From contig JADJJZ010000003.1 of the NCBI GenBank assembly GCA_016706255.1, positions 1,212,501 to 1,276,500 on the forward strand: a stretch of DNA of 64,000 nucleotides. The letters run 5' to 3'. Below the pieces are notes generated by a model that did not search any database, was not told the DNA's origin, and saw only the letters and a program-made list of their open reading frames with translations. The DNA is from Bacteroidota bacterium (GTDB lineage Bacteria; Bacteroidota; Bacteroidia; Chitinophagales; BACL12). Shown here one piece after another: positions 1-8,957 of the stretch. The position numbers and the translations under genes are program-made. Within the stretch, counting starts at the first letter, position 1; each line of letters starts with the position of its first letter.

Positions 1-1029
1 GAGGAATTATGTGTTGCAGATAAATCATTTGAAAATTTAATTGAACAGGAATACAAACGGGAGGAGGATAATCAGTTTGTTGGCTTATTTGTAAAAAACC
101 TGGAAAATGTGCAAGGCGATGAACGGGATATCATTATAATGAGCACCTGTTATGGTTATGATGTTAACCATAAAATGCTGATGAATTTTGGACCGATAAA
201 TAAAAGAGGAGGGGAGAAACGATTGAACGTAATTTTCTCGCGTGCCAAAAAAAGTATGTGCGTGGTGTCATCAATAAAATATCACGACATTAAAAATGAA
301 TATAATGAAGGAGCAAATTATTTCCGCAAGTATTTACAATATGCCGAATTAATGAGCATGGGATTATTGAATGAAGCCGCAACTGTATTAAATACGATAA
401 ATAATAAATACGCGAACGAATTAAAAACTGCTATTGGTAATCAAATTAAAACAATATTAGAAGAAGCAGGTTATGAAGTAAATACTAATATCGGTCAAAG
501 TAAATTTAAATGTAACCTCGGTGTTAAAAAGGCCGGAGAAAATGAATACAAATTGGGAATTATCATTGATGATACTACCCATTATGCGAATGATGATATT
601 TTAGAACAATACATGTTAAAACCGGATATCCTCCGTCAGAATGGTTGGCAAATTTGTCAGGTGTTTACTAAGGACTGGGTTGATAACAAGGAACAGGTTA
701 TTCAATATCTCCTGGGCAACCTTGATGGCACCGTAAAGGCTTTACCGGAAATGCCGGTTTATGAGCAGTTTATTCCTGAAGCGCCGGAACAACCGGTAGT
801 AAATGCAGCAGCGGTTGGAGAAGAGTTTATCACCTACGTATGTAAAACTGAGTCTGGGAGTAAATTCTGGGAAATTTATATTGATGATTGTAACATCACC
901 ATCCAATTCGGCAAAACCGGTACTAAGGGGCAACGACTGGTGAAAACCTTTGCTACAGCGAAGGAAGCCGCTTCAGAGGCCTTGAAATTAACAAATCAAA
1001 AAACGGCTAAAGGGTATATTAAACAATAA
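1..1029 (+). CDS. Superfamily 1 helicase C-terminus with REase-like and WGR domains (5' partial)
   Basis: The frame is open from base 1, so the gene starts left of the window; the GTG at 109 is internal. Codons ~36-43 read NVQGDERD, motif V of UvrD/AAA_12-type helicases, and codons ~70-85 (RGGEKRLNVIFSRAKK) are motif VI, carrying the arginine that contacts ATP. A Vsr-like nuclease-fold segment follows (about codons 140-240, LGIIIDD then ILRQNGWQICQVF), like the REase_MTES_1575 domain usually found behind such helicases. The last ~65 residues are a WGR domain (FWEIYIDD, FGKTGTKGQ), a nucleic-acid-binding module. Family knowledge places helicase-nuclease proteins of this build in DNA processing or phage defence; the specific job here is inference. 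No partner gene is visible in the window. Confidence 0.8.
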   Translation, partial: EELCVADKSFENLIEQEYKREEDNQFVGLFVKNLENVQGDERDIIIMSTCYGYDVNHKMLMNFGPINKRGGEKRLNVIFSRAKKSMCVVSSIKYHDIKNEYNEGANYFRKYLQYAELMSMGLLNEAATVLNTINNKYANELKTAIGNQIKTILEEAGYEVNTNIGQSKFKCNLGVKKAGENEYKLGIIIDDTTHYANDDILEQYMLKPDILRQNGWQICQVFTKDWVDNKEQVIQYLLGNLDGTVKALPEMPVYEQFIPEAPEQPVVNAAAVGEEFITYVCKTESGSKFWEIYIDDCNITIQFGKTGTKGQRLVKTFATAKEAASEALKLTNQKTAKGYIKQ

Positions 1030-1066
1030 TTTAACCTGAGTGTGTTTTAAAACCTGCGTTCTTGGT

Positions 1067-1074
1067 TAACTTTG
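1067..1074 (+). promoter_or_regulatory. Candidate Bacteroidota -7 box (TAACTTTG)
   Basis: TAACTTTG fits the Bacteroidota -7 consensus TAnnTTTG and lies 17 bases before the ATG at 1092. The -33 box is weak, so this rests on the -7 match and position. Confidence 0.4.
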
Positions 1075-1091
1075 CACCCACTCAATACAAA

Positions 1092-1922
1092 ATGAAAAAG
1101 CACACACCACTTTTAATTTCCTTATGGATTTTTGGCATATTTATTTCCAATGCTCAAACTTTTACTTATTTCCAACCTTTGGATTATAAGGGTCAGTTTT
1201 TCGGTTATTGGGGTTGGAATGTTGATGGATACACTGCTTCTGATATTCATTTTAAAGGTGAAGATTATAATTTTACTTTGACCGATGTAAAAGCGTATGA
1301 TCGTCAGAGTAATTTTGATGTGAAATTATATTGCAATCCACTTCGTGCAACAATTCCACAATATAATTTCCGGTTTGGATATTTTATTTCTCCCCATTAT
1401 AATATTTCCTTTGGTATCGACCATATGAAATATGTTGTGAAACAATTACAAGTGGTTGGTATAGATGGTTATATTGACAATCCCGCTTCTAATTACAGCT
1501 CAATTTATGAAGATTATGAAATTTTAATTCGCCCCGGGTTTTTGCAATTTGAACATACCGACGGATTAAATTATATAAATACAGAATATAGAAGAGTCGA
1601 TAATCTGATTACCGGCCCACATTTAAAATTAAATGCAACAGAAGGTGTAAGCGCCGGTATTTTATTGCCTAAAACAAATTGTACCTTGCTTGACAATGCA
1701 CGGTATGATGAATTTCATTTAGCAGGTTTTGGCATGGCCATAATGGCAGGTTTAAACTTAGAAATTTATAAATACTTTTTTATTCAGTCTGAATTTAAAA
1801 GTGGTTATATTAATATGCCGGATATCAGAACGACCATGGACCCTGTAGACAGGGCAGGCCAACAATTTGTGTTTGCACAATGGAATGTAGTGTTTGGTGC
1901 GAATTTTAATTTAAATAAGTAA
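1092..1922 (+). CDS. Secreted outer-membrane beta-barrel-like protein, unrecognised
   Basis: A 276-residue protein starting at the ATG at 1092, which opens a clear signal peptide (MKKHTPLLIS... ISNAQ, cleavage before TFTYFQ). An in-frame upstream start at 1062 is less likely because it adds a non-signal leader. The mature part alternates aromatic and polar residues (FGYWGWN, FRFGYFISPHYNISFGIDHMKY) and ends with FAQWNVVFGANFNLNK, a pattern typical of antiparallel outer-membrane strands ending near an aromatic residue. No family was recognised. The next gene starts 11 bases after the stop on the same strand, so the two may be cotranscribed. Confidence 0.6.
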   Translation: MKKHTPLLISLWIFGIFISNAQTFTYFQPLDYKGQFFGYWGWNVDGYTASDIHFKGEDYNFTLTDVKAYDRQSNFDVKLYCNPLRATIPQYNFRFGYFISPHYNISFGIDHMKYVVKQLQVVGIDGYIDNPASNYSSIYEDYEILIRPGFLQFEHTDGLNYINTEYRRVDNLITGPHLKLNATEGVSAGILLPKTNCTLLDNARYDEFHLAGFGMAIMAGLNLEIYKYFFIQSEFKSGYINMPDIRTTMDPVDRAGQQFVFAQWNVVFGANFNLNK

Positions 1923-1933
1923 ACGGTTCTACA

Positions 1934-2476
1934 GTGGAATTTGAATTATTACATACAGAACGATTGATTTTACGGAAAATTGATCCTGATGTATATACGT
2001 GGGTATTCACACAACTCAACCGTGAGGAACAAAAACAATTTCTCGGTTTTTTAACCGATGAAGAACTGGATACCATGTTTGCAAAATACCAAAAAGGATT
2101 TACTTGTTTCAATAAAACCTACCTGAGTTTTCAATTATTAGATAAAATTACCGGCGATACGATTGGTGTTTGCGGATATCACAATTGGTATACGGAACAC
2201 CATCGCGCAGAAATTGGATATTCATTATATCAGGATGTTTTTAAAAGACAGGGTTACATGAGCGAAGCCTTTTCGCCAATTATCAAATATGGTTTTGAGC
2301 AAATGCAATTAAATCGTATTGAAGCATTTATCGGACCCCATAATACTGCATCCATCAAGTTAGTGGAAAAAAATGGTTTTACTCCGGAAGGTCATTTAAA
2401 ACAACATTATTATAAAAATGGCATTATGGAAGATTCGCTGGTTTTTGCGCTGTTACTTCAAACTTATAAACCTTAA
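1934..2476 (+). CDS. GNAT family N-acetyltransferase (RimJ/RimL-like)
   Basis: A 180-residue acetyltransferase. It opens with the RimJ/RimL-type strand (ELLHTERLILRKID), has the central TIGVCGYHNWYTEHHRAEIGYSL block, and ends with the acetyl-CoA-proximal A/B motif region (IEAFIGPHNTASIKLVEKNGF) where the Acetyltransf_3 family binds the cofactor and where N-S-K-L-V-E-K-x-G-F is diagnostic. Family members transfer acetyl groups to protein N-termini or small amines; the substrate is unknown. The start is a GTG at 1934; no better ATG lies in frame. It sits 11 bases after the barrel gene and 6 bases before the next gene. Confidence 0.85.
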   Translation: MEFELLHTERLILRKIDPDVYTWVFTQLNREEQKQFLGFLTDEELDTMFAKYQKGFTCFNKTYLSFQLLDKITGDTIGVCGYHNWYTEHHRAEIGYSLYQDVFKRQGYMSEAFSPIIKYGFEQMQLNRIEAFIGPHNTASIKLVEKNGFTPEGHLKQHYYKNGIMEDSLVFALLLQTYKP

Positions 2477-2482
2477 GTAACC

Positions 2483-2962
2483 ATGCGGGTGCTTTATTTA
2501 TTACATCTTAATTTTCCATCCATTACACCCGCTCAATTAGAATCTGGACTTTTAAGCAATAGCCTTCGTCGCCACACCCCGCTTGACTTTCAAGCAACAA
2601 AATCATTAGTATCCAATCAGAAATTATTTCTTGAAAATGAAGGTAAACAGTTTACCAATTACACCAGAATGAAAGGCATTTTTGAAACACTTTTACCGAA
2701 ATTGATATTTACTTTAGGTGATGATAAACAGTTTGCGACAATCAAAATCCGGTTTTCAATCGGTCCGTCGCTTTTAATATTACTTTACTTATTAAGCCTG
2801 TTATTTTTAATTTACAATGCTCTGGTTTTCGGAGAATATCCGAATCTACTTGCTTCAATTTTATTGCCGGCACTTATTTTTATTTTGGTAACTAAAATAG
2901 AATTGTTTTTGCTGAAAAAAACGATACTTAAAGCAGTCACTAATAAAAGTGAAAATCTATAA
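2483..2962 (+). CDS. Small membrane protein with two C-terminal TM helices
   Basis: A 159-residue protein not assigned to a family. The first ~90 residues are soluble and mixed (RRHTPLDFQATKSLVSNQ). Two hydrophobic helices follow, roughly residues 93-112 (SLLILLYLLSLLFLIYNAL) and 120-140 (NLLASILLPALIFILVTKI), before a short basic tail. It starts 6 bases after the acetyltransferase stop, so it is probably its operon partner, and converges with the Wzi/RemB-like gene, leaving one base between the two stops. Function unknown. Confidence 0.6.
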   Translation: MRVLYLLHLNFPSITPAQLESGLLSNSLRRHTPLDFQATKSLVSNQKLFLENEGKQFTNYTRMKGIFETLLPKLIFTLGDDKQFATIKIRFSIGPSLLILLYLLSLLFLIYNALVFGEYPNLLASILLPALIFILVTKIELFLLKKTILKAVTNKSENL

Positions 2963-2963
2963 A

Positions 2964-4679
2964 TCAAAATAAATATTGCTTCAACACCTCATTTAAACGA
3001 ACACCAATTGAAAAATATAAGGTATTTGAGTCGTTGGTGTTTTCTTCGCTGTCCAGCTTCCTGTAAATACATCTAAAATCTAAATTTGCATTATGCCAAA
3101 ATTGCCAGGATATAACCAGGTCGTTTACAATTAAATTATTATGAATACCCTGACCGATGGTATTGCCATATTCATTAGCGTAATTGTTATAATCTAGAAA
3201 AACGTTGCCACCATAATTCGTATTTAACGAATCGGTGCCATAATTCGCCAGCATGAGGGTATTGTTGATGGTAAATTTTGGCGCAGGTTGATACCAAAGT
3301 GCAATTAAATTTTCCTTGAAATTGGCGCCCAGCGGATGTGCCAGCGGTTGCGCATAATGCGTATAACTGCTGCCGTTTTCATCTTCATAACTATAAGTGT
3401 AGGGCCTGGCCATATTAAATTCATATTGCAGATCCAACTGGTCGATGCCAAAAACGTTGATGTATTTTAATCCGGATTGTAATGCATATTTATTGCCCCA
3501 CCAGCCATCGTTTGCTATAAATTCACTTACAACCAATTCATCTAATACAAACTGTCCGTAAAATGAAAATTGTTTTAAAAAATTCCATTTCCAGTTGGCA
3601 CCTAATACAACATTATCGCTGCTGCCTAATCCGCTCTCCACTGCACGATAAAAAATTACCGGATTCAGGTAATTATATTCAAAACCTTTATCTCCCCCCG
3701 AATAAGTTGTGCGGTCAAAAATAATTGTTTCAAATAAACCAAAATGTAAATTTTTAGTGATGGGGAAATTCAAATGGTGCATTGCGGCATATTTTTTATG
3801 CACCAGACTATTATAAATATTAGACCCATCGTAATTCGCTAATTCTGTAAATACATTTTCATAATTCGCCCGCCATATTTTTGTATTTATTTTGAAAAAT
3901 AACATGTCCTTGGCATTGCTGCTCCATATTAAACTGCGAATGCCATCTCCCACAAAAAGTTTATCCTGACCAAATTGCATGGCAATATGTTTTGTGGCAT
4001 TGAAGGCAACATAGCCATGAGTAGACAACCAGTCAAACCCATCTTCTTTAAATATTTTCGCAACACCCTCGCCCGGAACAACCTGCGGTGCGGCATCAAT
4101 TCTATCTTTAATATAACCCGGAAAAATGGCCTGATTATCGGTTGCGTATAAATAAAAACCAACCTTGTTATCAATACTCCCACGTAATTCTAACCCCCTT
4201 GTATTTACAAAATTTAAACCACCGGAATCGATGCTGGTCCCAAAACTATTGGCAATAACAGGATTCACGCGAACGGTAAAAAATTGATATAAAGTAGCAG
4301 GTTCAGGATAAAAAAACGGAATTGGTGACGCTCGATAATACTCGGAACCTTTTGGTGTCGCAAATTCACGATTATCTGCGCATAAATAATTGATATTAAA
4401 TTGCTCGCGGCGGTTAAAACTATCCGATTTAGCATAATTGAGCGTAAGGTCAGTGATATCTTCCCGCAAATAAGGTTTTATGGCCGTGTGCAAATCGCGA
4501 TAAGTGCTGCTGTAGGAAATGTCAATACGGTCGATTAAGTGGTAGGAATTGCTCCCCAGCGGTGTATACGCATTACCCCATTGCGGCAGTGCAACCGGCT
4601 CCTGTCCATACCCTGTTTCCCTTGCTGCAAGCAGAAAGATTAACATAAAACCTATAATTAATCTAAATTTGTCAGCCAT
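2964..4679 (-). CDS. Capsule assembly Wzi / gliding RemB-like outer-membrane protein
   Basis: About 570 residues. The start is taken at the ATG at 4679, which gives a compact signal peptide (MADKFRLIIGFMLIFLLAA, then GYGQ); an ATG at 4700 would add seven residues. The body contains the FGQDKLFVGDGIRSLIWS block followed by FFKINTKIWRANYENVF and many alternating aromatic strands, as in the Bacteroidota Wzi/RemB family (PF14052-like), outer-membrane barrels tied to capsule anchoring or surface motility. It ends with the strand IGVRLNEVLKQYLF. It is divergent from the glycosidase gene at 4739 with only about 60 bases between, so the two share a promoter region. The choice between capsule and gliding roles cannot be made here. 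Confidence 0.72.
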   Translation of the reverse strand: MADKFRLIIGFMLIFLLAARETGYGQEPVALPQWGNAYTPLGSNSYHLIDRIDISYSSTYRDLHTAIKPYLREDITDLTLNYAKSDSFNRREQFNINYLCADNREFATPKGSEYYRASPIPFFYPEPATLYQFFTVRVNPVIANSFGTSIDSGGLNFVNTRGLELRGSIDNKVGFYLYATDNQAIFPGYIKDRIDAAPQVVPGEGVAKIFKEDGFDWLSTHGYVAFNATKHIAMQFGQDKLFVGDGIRSLIWSSNAKDMLFFKINTKIWRANYENVFTELANYDGSNIYNSLVHKKYAAMHHLNFPITKNLHFGLFETIIFDRTTYSGGDKGFEYNYLNPVIFYRAVESGLGSSDNVVLGANWKWNFLKQFSFYGQFVLDELVVSEFIANDGWWGNKYALQSGLKYINVFGIDQLDLQYEFNMARPYTYSYEDENGSSYTHYAQPLAHPLGANFKENLIALWYQPAPKFTINNTLMLANYGTDSLNTNYGGNVFLDYNNYANEYGNTIGQGIHNNLIVNDLVISWQFWHNANLDFRCIYRKLDSEENTNDSNTLYFSIGVRLNEVLKQYLF

Positions 4680-4738
4680 TTTGCGATACGGGCACGGCAT
4701 TTGTTTTTATAAGTGCAGAGTTACTAAAAAAAACGAAC

Positions 4739-6142
4739 ATGAAAAAATTACTCATCCTCATTCTCTTGTATGCCAATGTAGCTATTGGCCAAAACCTTGG
4801 TTTCAGCGGAACCGGCTTTTTCGAAAACTACGATGCCGACGTTGAGCAATATTTATTAGATATGCATCAACCTTTTGTGCTCCGGGTTCCCGGCGGCGCC
4901 ATTTCTAAATTTCACGATCCCGCCAATGTAAAAAAAGGCTGGGGTATGACTGAAAAAAGTGTGAAAGACTGGTTTGATAAAACAGGTTTTGATGAAGATG
5001 GAAACGGTTTGGAAAAATGGTTGCGCAAAACATCAGAACAACCTGACCATAGTTATATGGATGATTTGATAGCGTTGCAGAAAAAATTTCCGGATATGCA
5101 GGTGCTGTATGTTTTAAATGTACTCAATAGCACACCTGAAGCAAATATGCAGGCCATCCGTTACATGATGAAAAACGGTGTTCGTATCGTGGGTGTGGAA
5201 GCAGGTAATGAAGTTTATGGTCGTTATGCTTCTTTTGATGAATATGTAAATGATTTTTCACCCATTTTTAAAATGTTGGATAATGAATATCCGGACATAA
5301 AAAAAGGTTTGGTTGCCGGTGCAAATACTACGCGTAAAGATATTGTTCAATGGAATGAAGCACTCGCTGCTTATAAAGGTGATTACGATGCCGTTATTCT
5401 CCACTATTATTATACACAAAGAGAATTAGGTGAAGCATATGAAATGATTCCGTTGCGTTCTGCATATGACCCGAATAAAGAAAATAAAGACCTGGAAAAA
5501 GCTTACGATAAAGCAGCAGAATTATTATTGAGTAAACAAATGTTGAAAGATGGTATTGCTTACGCGCGTGATCAATTTGGTGCAAAACCAATTTGGATTA
5601 CCGAATGGAATACCAAACCTTCGGAAATGCTGAGCAACACCGTTTTAAATGCAGCTTGGCAATTTCGTGAAATGGTAATGTATAATGAACAACTGGAATT
5701 TTTTCTGATTCACAACGGTGTTAGTCCCGATAAATATGGATTAATCAGTAAAGCGAATAAAGTAGACAGCGATAAGCATGATATGATTCGCAGAACCGGT
5801 TACTGGGCATATATTCTTGCGTCAGAAGCACAAGGCGGAAAACCATTAAATAAAACAGGCGCTCAAAATTTACAAGTAGATGCTGATGGTGAAATATGTT
5901 TATATTTTACCAATATGGATGAGGCCTATAATCTTGCTTTAGACTTAAGTAAATTAAATGGTGCTACTGTTACCATTAATTATGTATCGGGAAAACACAA
6001 ATACAGTGCAGGTGGTTTTGCAGGGTATATGGGAAAAAATAGTGTGCCGAGTTATGAAATTAATGGCATTAAACGAGAAACTTATAATGGAACAATTCCA
6101 AAGAACTCGTTCGGTTATATTCTGATTAAAACAAAAAAATAA
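4739..6142 (+). CDS. Secreted clan GH-A glycoside hydrolase-like protein
   Basis: 467 residues with a signal peptide (MKKLLILILLYANVAIGQ). A TIM-barrel layout is visible. GVEAGNEVYG (N157-E158) matches the strand-4 NE acid/base pair and WITEWN (E289) matches the strand-7 nucleophile of clan GH-A retaining enzymes; VLRVPGGAISKFHD near residue 50 resembles the start of arabinofuranosidase/GH39/GH51-like barrels. The enzyme should hydrolyse a polysaccharide outside the cytoplasm; substrate unknown. A C-terminal beta domain (residues ~380-467) is likely. No T9SS tail is evident. A strong intrinsic terminator follows at once, so it is probably monocistronic. Confidence 0.72.
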   Translation: MKKLLILILLYANVAIGQNLGFSGTGFFENYDADVEQYLLDMHQPFVLRVPGGAISKFHDPANVKKGWGMTEKSVKDWFDKTGFDEDGNGLEKWLRKTSEQPDHSYMDDLIALQKKFPDMQVLYVLNVLNSTPEANMQAIRYMMKNGVRIVGVEAGNEVYGRYASFDEYVNDFSPIFKMLDNEYPDIKKGLVAGANTTRKDIVQWNEALAAYKGDYDAVILHYYYTQRELGEAYEMIPLRSAYDPNKENKDLEKAYDKAAELLLSKQMLKDGIAYARDQFGAKPIWITEWNTKPSEMLSNTVLNAAWQFREMVMYNEQLEFFLIHNGVSPDKYGLISKANKVDSDKHDMIRRTGYWAYILASEAQGGKPLNKTGAQNLQVDADGEICLYFTNMDEAYNLALDLSKLNGATVTINYVSGKHKYSAGGFAGYMGKNSVPSYEINGIKRETYNGTIPKNSFGYILIKTKK

Positions 6143-6160
6143 TGTAGTTTAAATAACAAG

Positions 6161-6195
6161 AATCCGGTTGCTGTAATGGCAGCCGGATTTTTTTT
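6161..6195 (+). terminator. Rho-independent terminator after the GH-A gene
   Basis: An 11-bp stem (AATCCGGTTGC with GCAGCCGGATT, one G-T pair), a 7-base loop and a run of Ts, starting 19 bases after the stop at 6142. Confidence 0.88.
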
Positions 6196-6336
6196 GTACT
6201 GAATTTTTTACATTTGTATTACCACCTGTAACAAATTGCTACCCTTATTCGTTTTATGGTGTAAAGCCCTTATTAACAACGGTTTAGCTTAAATTTTTGG
6301 CACAACAATTGTCATTACACCCAATAATATAAAGTT

Positions 6337-7731
6337 ATGGTGAGTAAACAGCAGCAAATCCAACACCTTTATTTACGGGCAGGTTTCGGTGAAACACCCG
6401 CGGTAATCAACCAGAAACTCAATCATGGTATCGAAAAATTAGTGGATGATTTATTCACTGATTCGAAACAATACAAACAAATTACTTACCTCGAAAATCC
6501 CGCAGACAGCAAAGAGGTAACCAACTTCAAAATACTCTTACTCGTTTTGCGTTCACGCGATGAAATGCAGGAACTCAATATTGAATGGCTAAAAAATATA
6601 TATTCCACCAAAGCAGTTTTACGCGAAAAAATGACGCTGTTTTGGCATGATCATTTTGCTACCTCAACACAATTAGCCTACCTCATGCAGGTGCAAAATA
6701 ATACGCTACGTAAAAACGCTTTAGGTAAATTTGATAAATTACTACACGCCATTTCTACCGACCCCGCAATGATTATTTATCTGAATAATCAGCAAAATAA
6801 AAAAGATGCGCCTAACGAAAATTTTGCCCGTGAAGTGATGGAATTATTTACGTTAGGTGAAGGAAATGTTTACACCGAACACGATATTAAAGAAGCAGCC
6901 AGAGCATTTACGGGGTGGACCGTTAACAAGCGCGGTAAGTTTGAATTTATTGCAGATGAACATGATGAAGGGGAGAAGGAATTTTTAGGCATCAAAGGAA
7001 ATTTTAATGGTCAGGATATCATCAATATTTTATTGGAAAGAAAAGAAACTGCACAATACATTACCAGGAAAATTTATAAGGAATTTGTAAATGAGGAAGT
7101 AGATGAAAAAATAGTAGAAAAACTCGCTGCCGATTTTTTTGAAAGCGGTTACGATATCAGCAAATTAATGAAATCTATTTTTACTTCAGGCTGGTTTTAC
7201 AGTGAAAAAAATGTAGGCTCACATATCGCGTCTCCGGTGGAATTATTGGTGCGCTACAAAAAATTAATCGATATTGGGTTTAAAGATGATAAAGCTCAGC
7301 TGGCAGTGCAAAAGGTGCTCGGACAAGTACTATTTTTCCCGCCGAATGTTGCAGGTTGGCCGGGTGGAAAAAATTGGGTGGATAGTTCAACACTAACGTT
7401 GCGTATGAATATTCCGACAAGAATTATTCAGGGTGGGGGATTTGACATCCGTCCTAAACCGGAATTTGAAGATGCTCCCGAAGATGAAGCAGCATTAAAA
7501 GCTAAAAAACGTTCTGAAGTGTATTCTGATTGGTCGAAGCTGGTGAACACATTTAAAAATGTAAAAAAAGAAGAATTAACCGATGCCGTAATTGCCGCTT
7601 TTGTGCAATCACCAAAGGAGGCTATCGATAAATCATTAATCGAAAAATATATCGACCATTCATCTGATGAAAACAGAATCATCAGCACAATTGGTATCGT
7701 AATGTCATTACCTGAATTTCAATTAATTTAA
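6337..7731 (+). CDS. DUF1800 family protein
   Basis: 464 residues. It shows the DUF1800 hallmarks: the N-terminal HLYLRAGFGETPAVI block, REKMTLFWHDHFATS, and NFAREVMELFTLGEG followed by EAARAFTGWTVN, then the late FPPNVAGWPGGKNWV. The biochemical role of DUF1800 is not established; the family is nearly always encoded next to a DUF1501 protein, as here, where the DUF1501 gene starts two bases after the stop. No signal peptide is visible. The two genes should be one operon whose products act together, perhaps on exported or surface material (inference). Confidence 0.92.
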   Translation: MVSKQQQIQHLYLRAGFGETPAVINQKLNHGIEKLVDDLFTDSKQYKQITYLENPADSKEVTNFKILLLVLRSRDEMQELNIEWLKNIYSTKAVLREKMTLFWHDHFATSTQLAYLMQVQNNTLRKNALGKFDKLLHAISTDPAMIIYLNNQQNKKDAPNENFAREVMELFTLGEGNVYTEHDIKEAARAFTGWTVNKRGKFEFIADEHDEGEKEFLGIKGNFNGQDIINILLERKETAQYITRKIYKEFVNEEVDEKIVEKLAADFFESGYDISKLMKSIFTSGWFYSEKNVGSHIASPVELLVRYKKLIDIGFKDDKAQLAVQKVLGQVLFFPPNVAGWPGGKNWVDSSTLTLRMNIPTRIIQGGGFDIRPKPEFEDAPEDEAALKAKKRSEVYSDWSKLVNTFKNVKKEELTDAVIAAFVQSPKEAIDKSLIEKYIDHSSDENRIISTIGIVMSLPEFQLI

Positions 7732-7733
7732 TT

Positions 7734-8942
7734 ATGAAAAGTTCAAGAAGAGATTTCCTTAAATATTCAAGTTTGGCCTCAGCCAGTTTGTTTATGCCGC
7801 AATTTTTAAAAGCCTCATCGGGATTATTATCTGATGCCACTAAACCAAAAGTATTAGTGGTAATTCAATTTTCCGGTGGTAACGACGGACTGAATTGTAT
7901 CATTCCTTTTGGCGATGATATTTATCAGAAAGCGCGACCATCAATAGGTTATAAAAAAGATGAGGTAATTAAATTAGGTGATGGTATCGGAATGAATGCC
8001 AACTTGCAGGGTTTGGCAGATTTATATTTTGATGGCGATGTTGTGCTGGTAAACAGTGTAGGATACCCAAACCCAAACCGCTCACATTTCAGGAGCATGG
8101 ATATCTGGCAAACAGGTAGCGACGAAAATATTTATTTACAAACCGGTTGGGTGGGACGTATTTTAGATTCAACTTGTAATAATAATGCCTGCGCAAAACC
8201 ACATTTCGCAGTTGAAATTGATGACAGTTTAAGTCTCGCATTAAAAGGAAACCTGGTAAGCGGATTTGCCGTTCGTGACCCAAAAGAATTAAAAAATGTA
8301 AATGCCAATCCGTTTATTGATAGCATCGCACAGCAGTCTGCACATTTTGAAGACGACCATCATAATGTTGCTTACTTACATAAATTATTAGCTGATACTG
8401 CAGAGAGCACAGATTACATTTACGAAAAATCAAAAAAGTATACCAATAATGCCATTTATCCGGCAAATGAATTCAGCAATCAATTAAAAACAATTGCGCA
8501 ATTAATTATTGCTGAATCTAATACTACAATTTATTATGTGTCATTAAGTGGATTCGATACACATGCCGGTCAGCGCAATCAGCAGGAGCGACAATTACGT
8601 GTTTATTCTGATGCATTAAAAGCATTTTGCAGCGACTTAAAAGCAAATGGTAAATTTAAAGATACCATGATCATGACATTTTCTGAATTTGGTAGAAGGG
8701 TAGAAGAGAACGCCGGCAACGGAACCGATCACGGTACTGCTAATAATGTATATTTAATTAGTGGCGGATTAAAGCAAGGCGGCATGATCAACGATATGGC
8801 TGATTTAAAAAATTTGCAGGATGGCGATTTAATTCATCAGGTAGATTTCAGAAGTGTATATTCCACCATTATGAATAAATGGCTGAATGTAAATTCCAGT
8901 CTGGTATTGGATAAATCGTATCCGCTGTTGGATTGTTTGTAA
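7734..8942 (+). CDS. DUF1501 family protein with Tat-type signal
   Basis: 402 residues. The N-terminus has a twin-arginine-like motif (SSRRDFLKYS) and a short hydrophobic stretch, so export by Tat is likely. Family landmarks are VLVVIQFSGGNDGLN, the histidine-containing NPNRSHFRSMDIWQTG, YYVSLSGFDTHAGQ and the late TFSEFGRRVEENAGNGTDHG, an alkaline-phosphatase-superfamily-like arrangement that suggests a metal site. It forms a tight pair with the upstream DUF1800 gene and ends 7 bases from the stop of the convergent gene at 8950. Confidence 0.92.
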   Translation: MKSSRRDFLKYSSLASASLFMPQFLKASSGLLSDATKPKVLVVIQFSGGNDGLNCIIPFGDDIYQKARPSIGYKKDEVIKLGDGIGMNANLQGLADLYFDGDVVLVNSVGYPNPNRSHFRSMDIWQTGSDENIYLQTGWVGRILDSTCNNNACAKPHFAVEIDDSLSLALKGNLVSGFAVRDPKELKNVNANPFIDSIAQQSAHFEDDHHNVAYLHKLLADTAESTDYIYEKSKKYTNNAIYPANEFSNQLKTIAQLIIAESNTTIYYVSLSGFDTHAGQRNQQERQLRVYSDALKAFCSDLKANGKFKDTMIMTFSEFGRRVEENAGNGTDHGTANNVYLISGGLKQGGMINDMADLKNLQDGDLIHQVDFRSVYSTIMNKWLNVNSSLVLDKSYPLLDCL

Positions 8943-8957
8943 GATCTATTTACAAAC
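8935..8957. terminator. Hairpin between convergent stops
   Basis: GTTTGTAA and TTACAAAC form an 8-bp stem with a 7-base loop exactly between the stops of the DUF1501 gene and the minus-strand gene. There is no T run, so bidirectional termination is only a suggestion. Confidence 0.35.
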
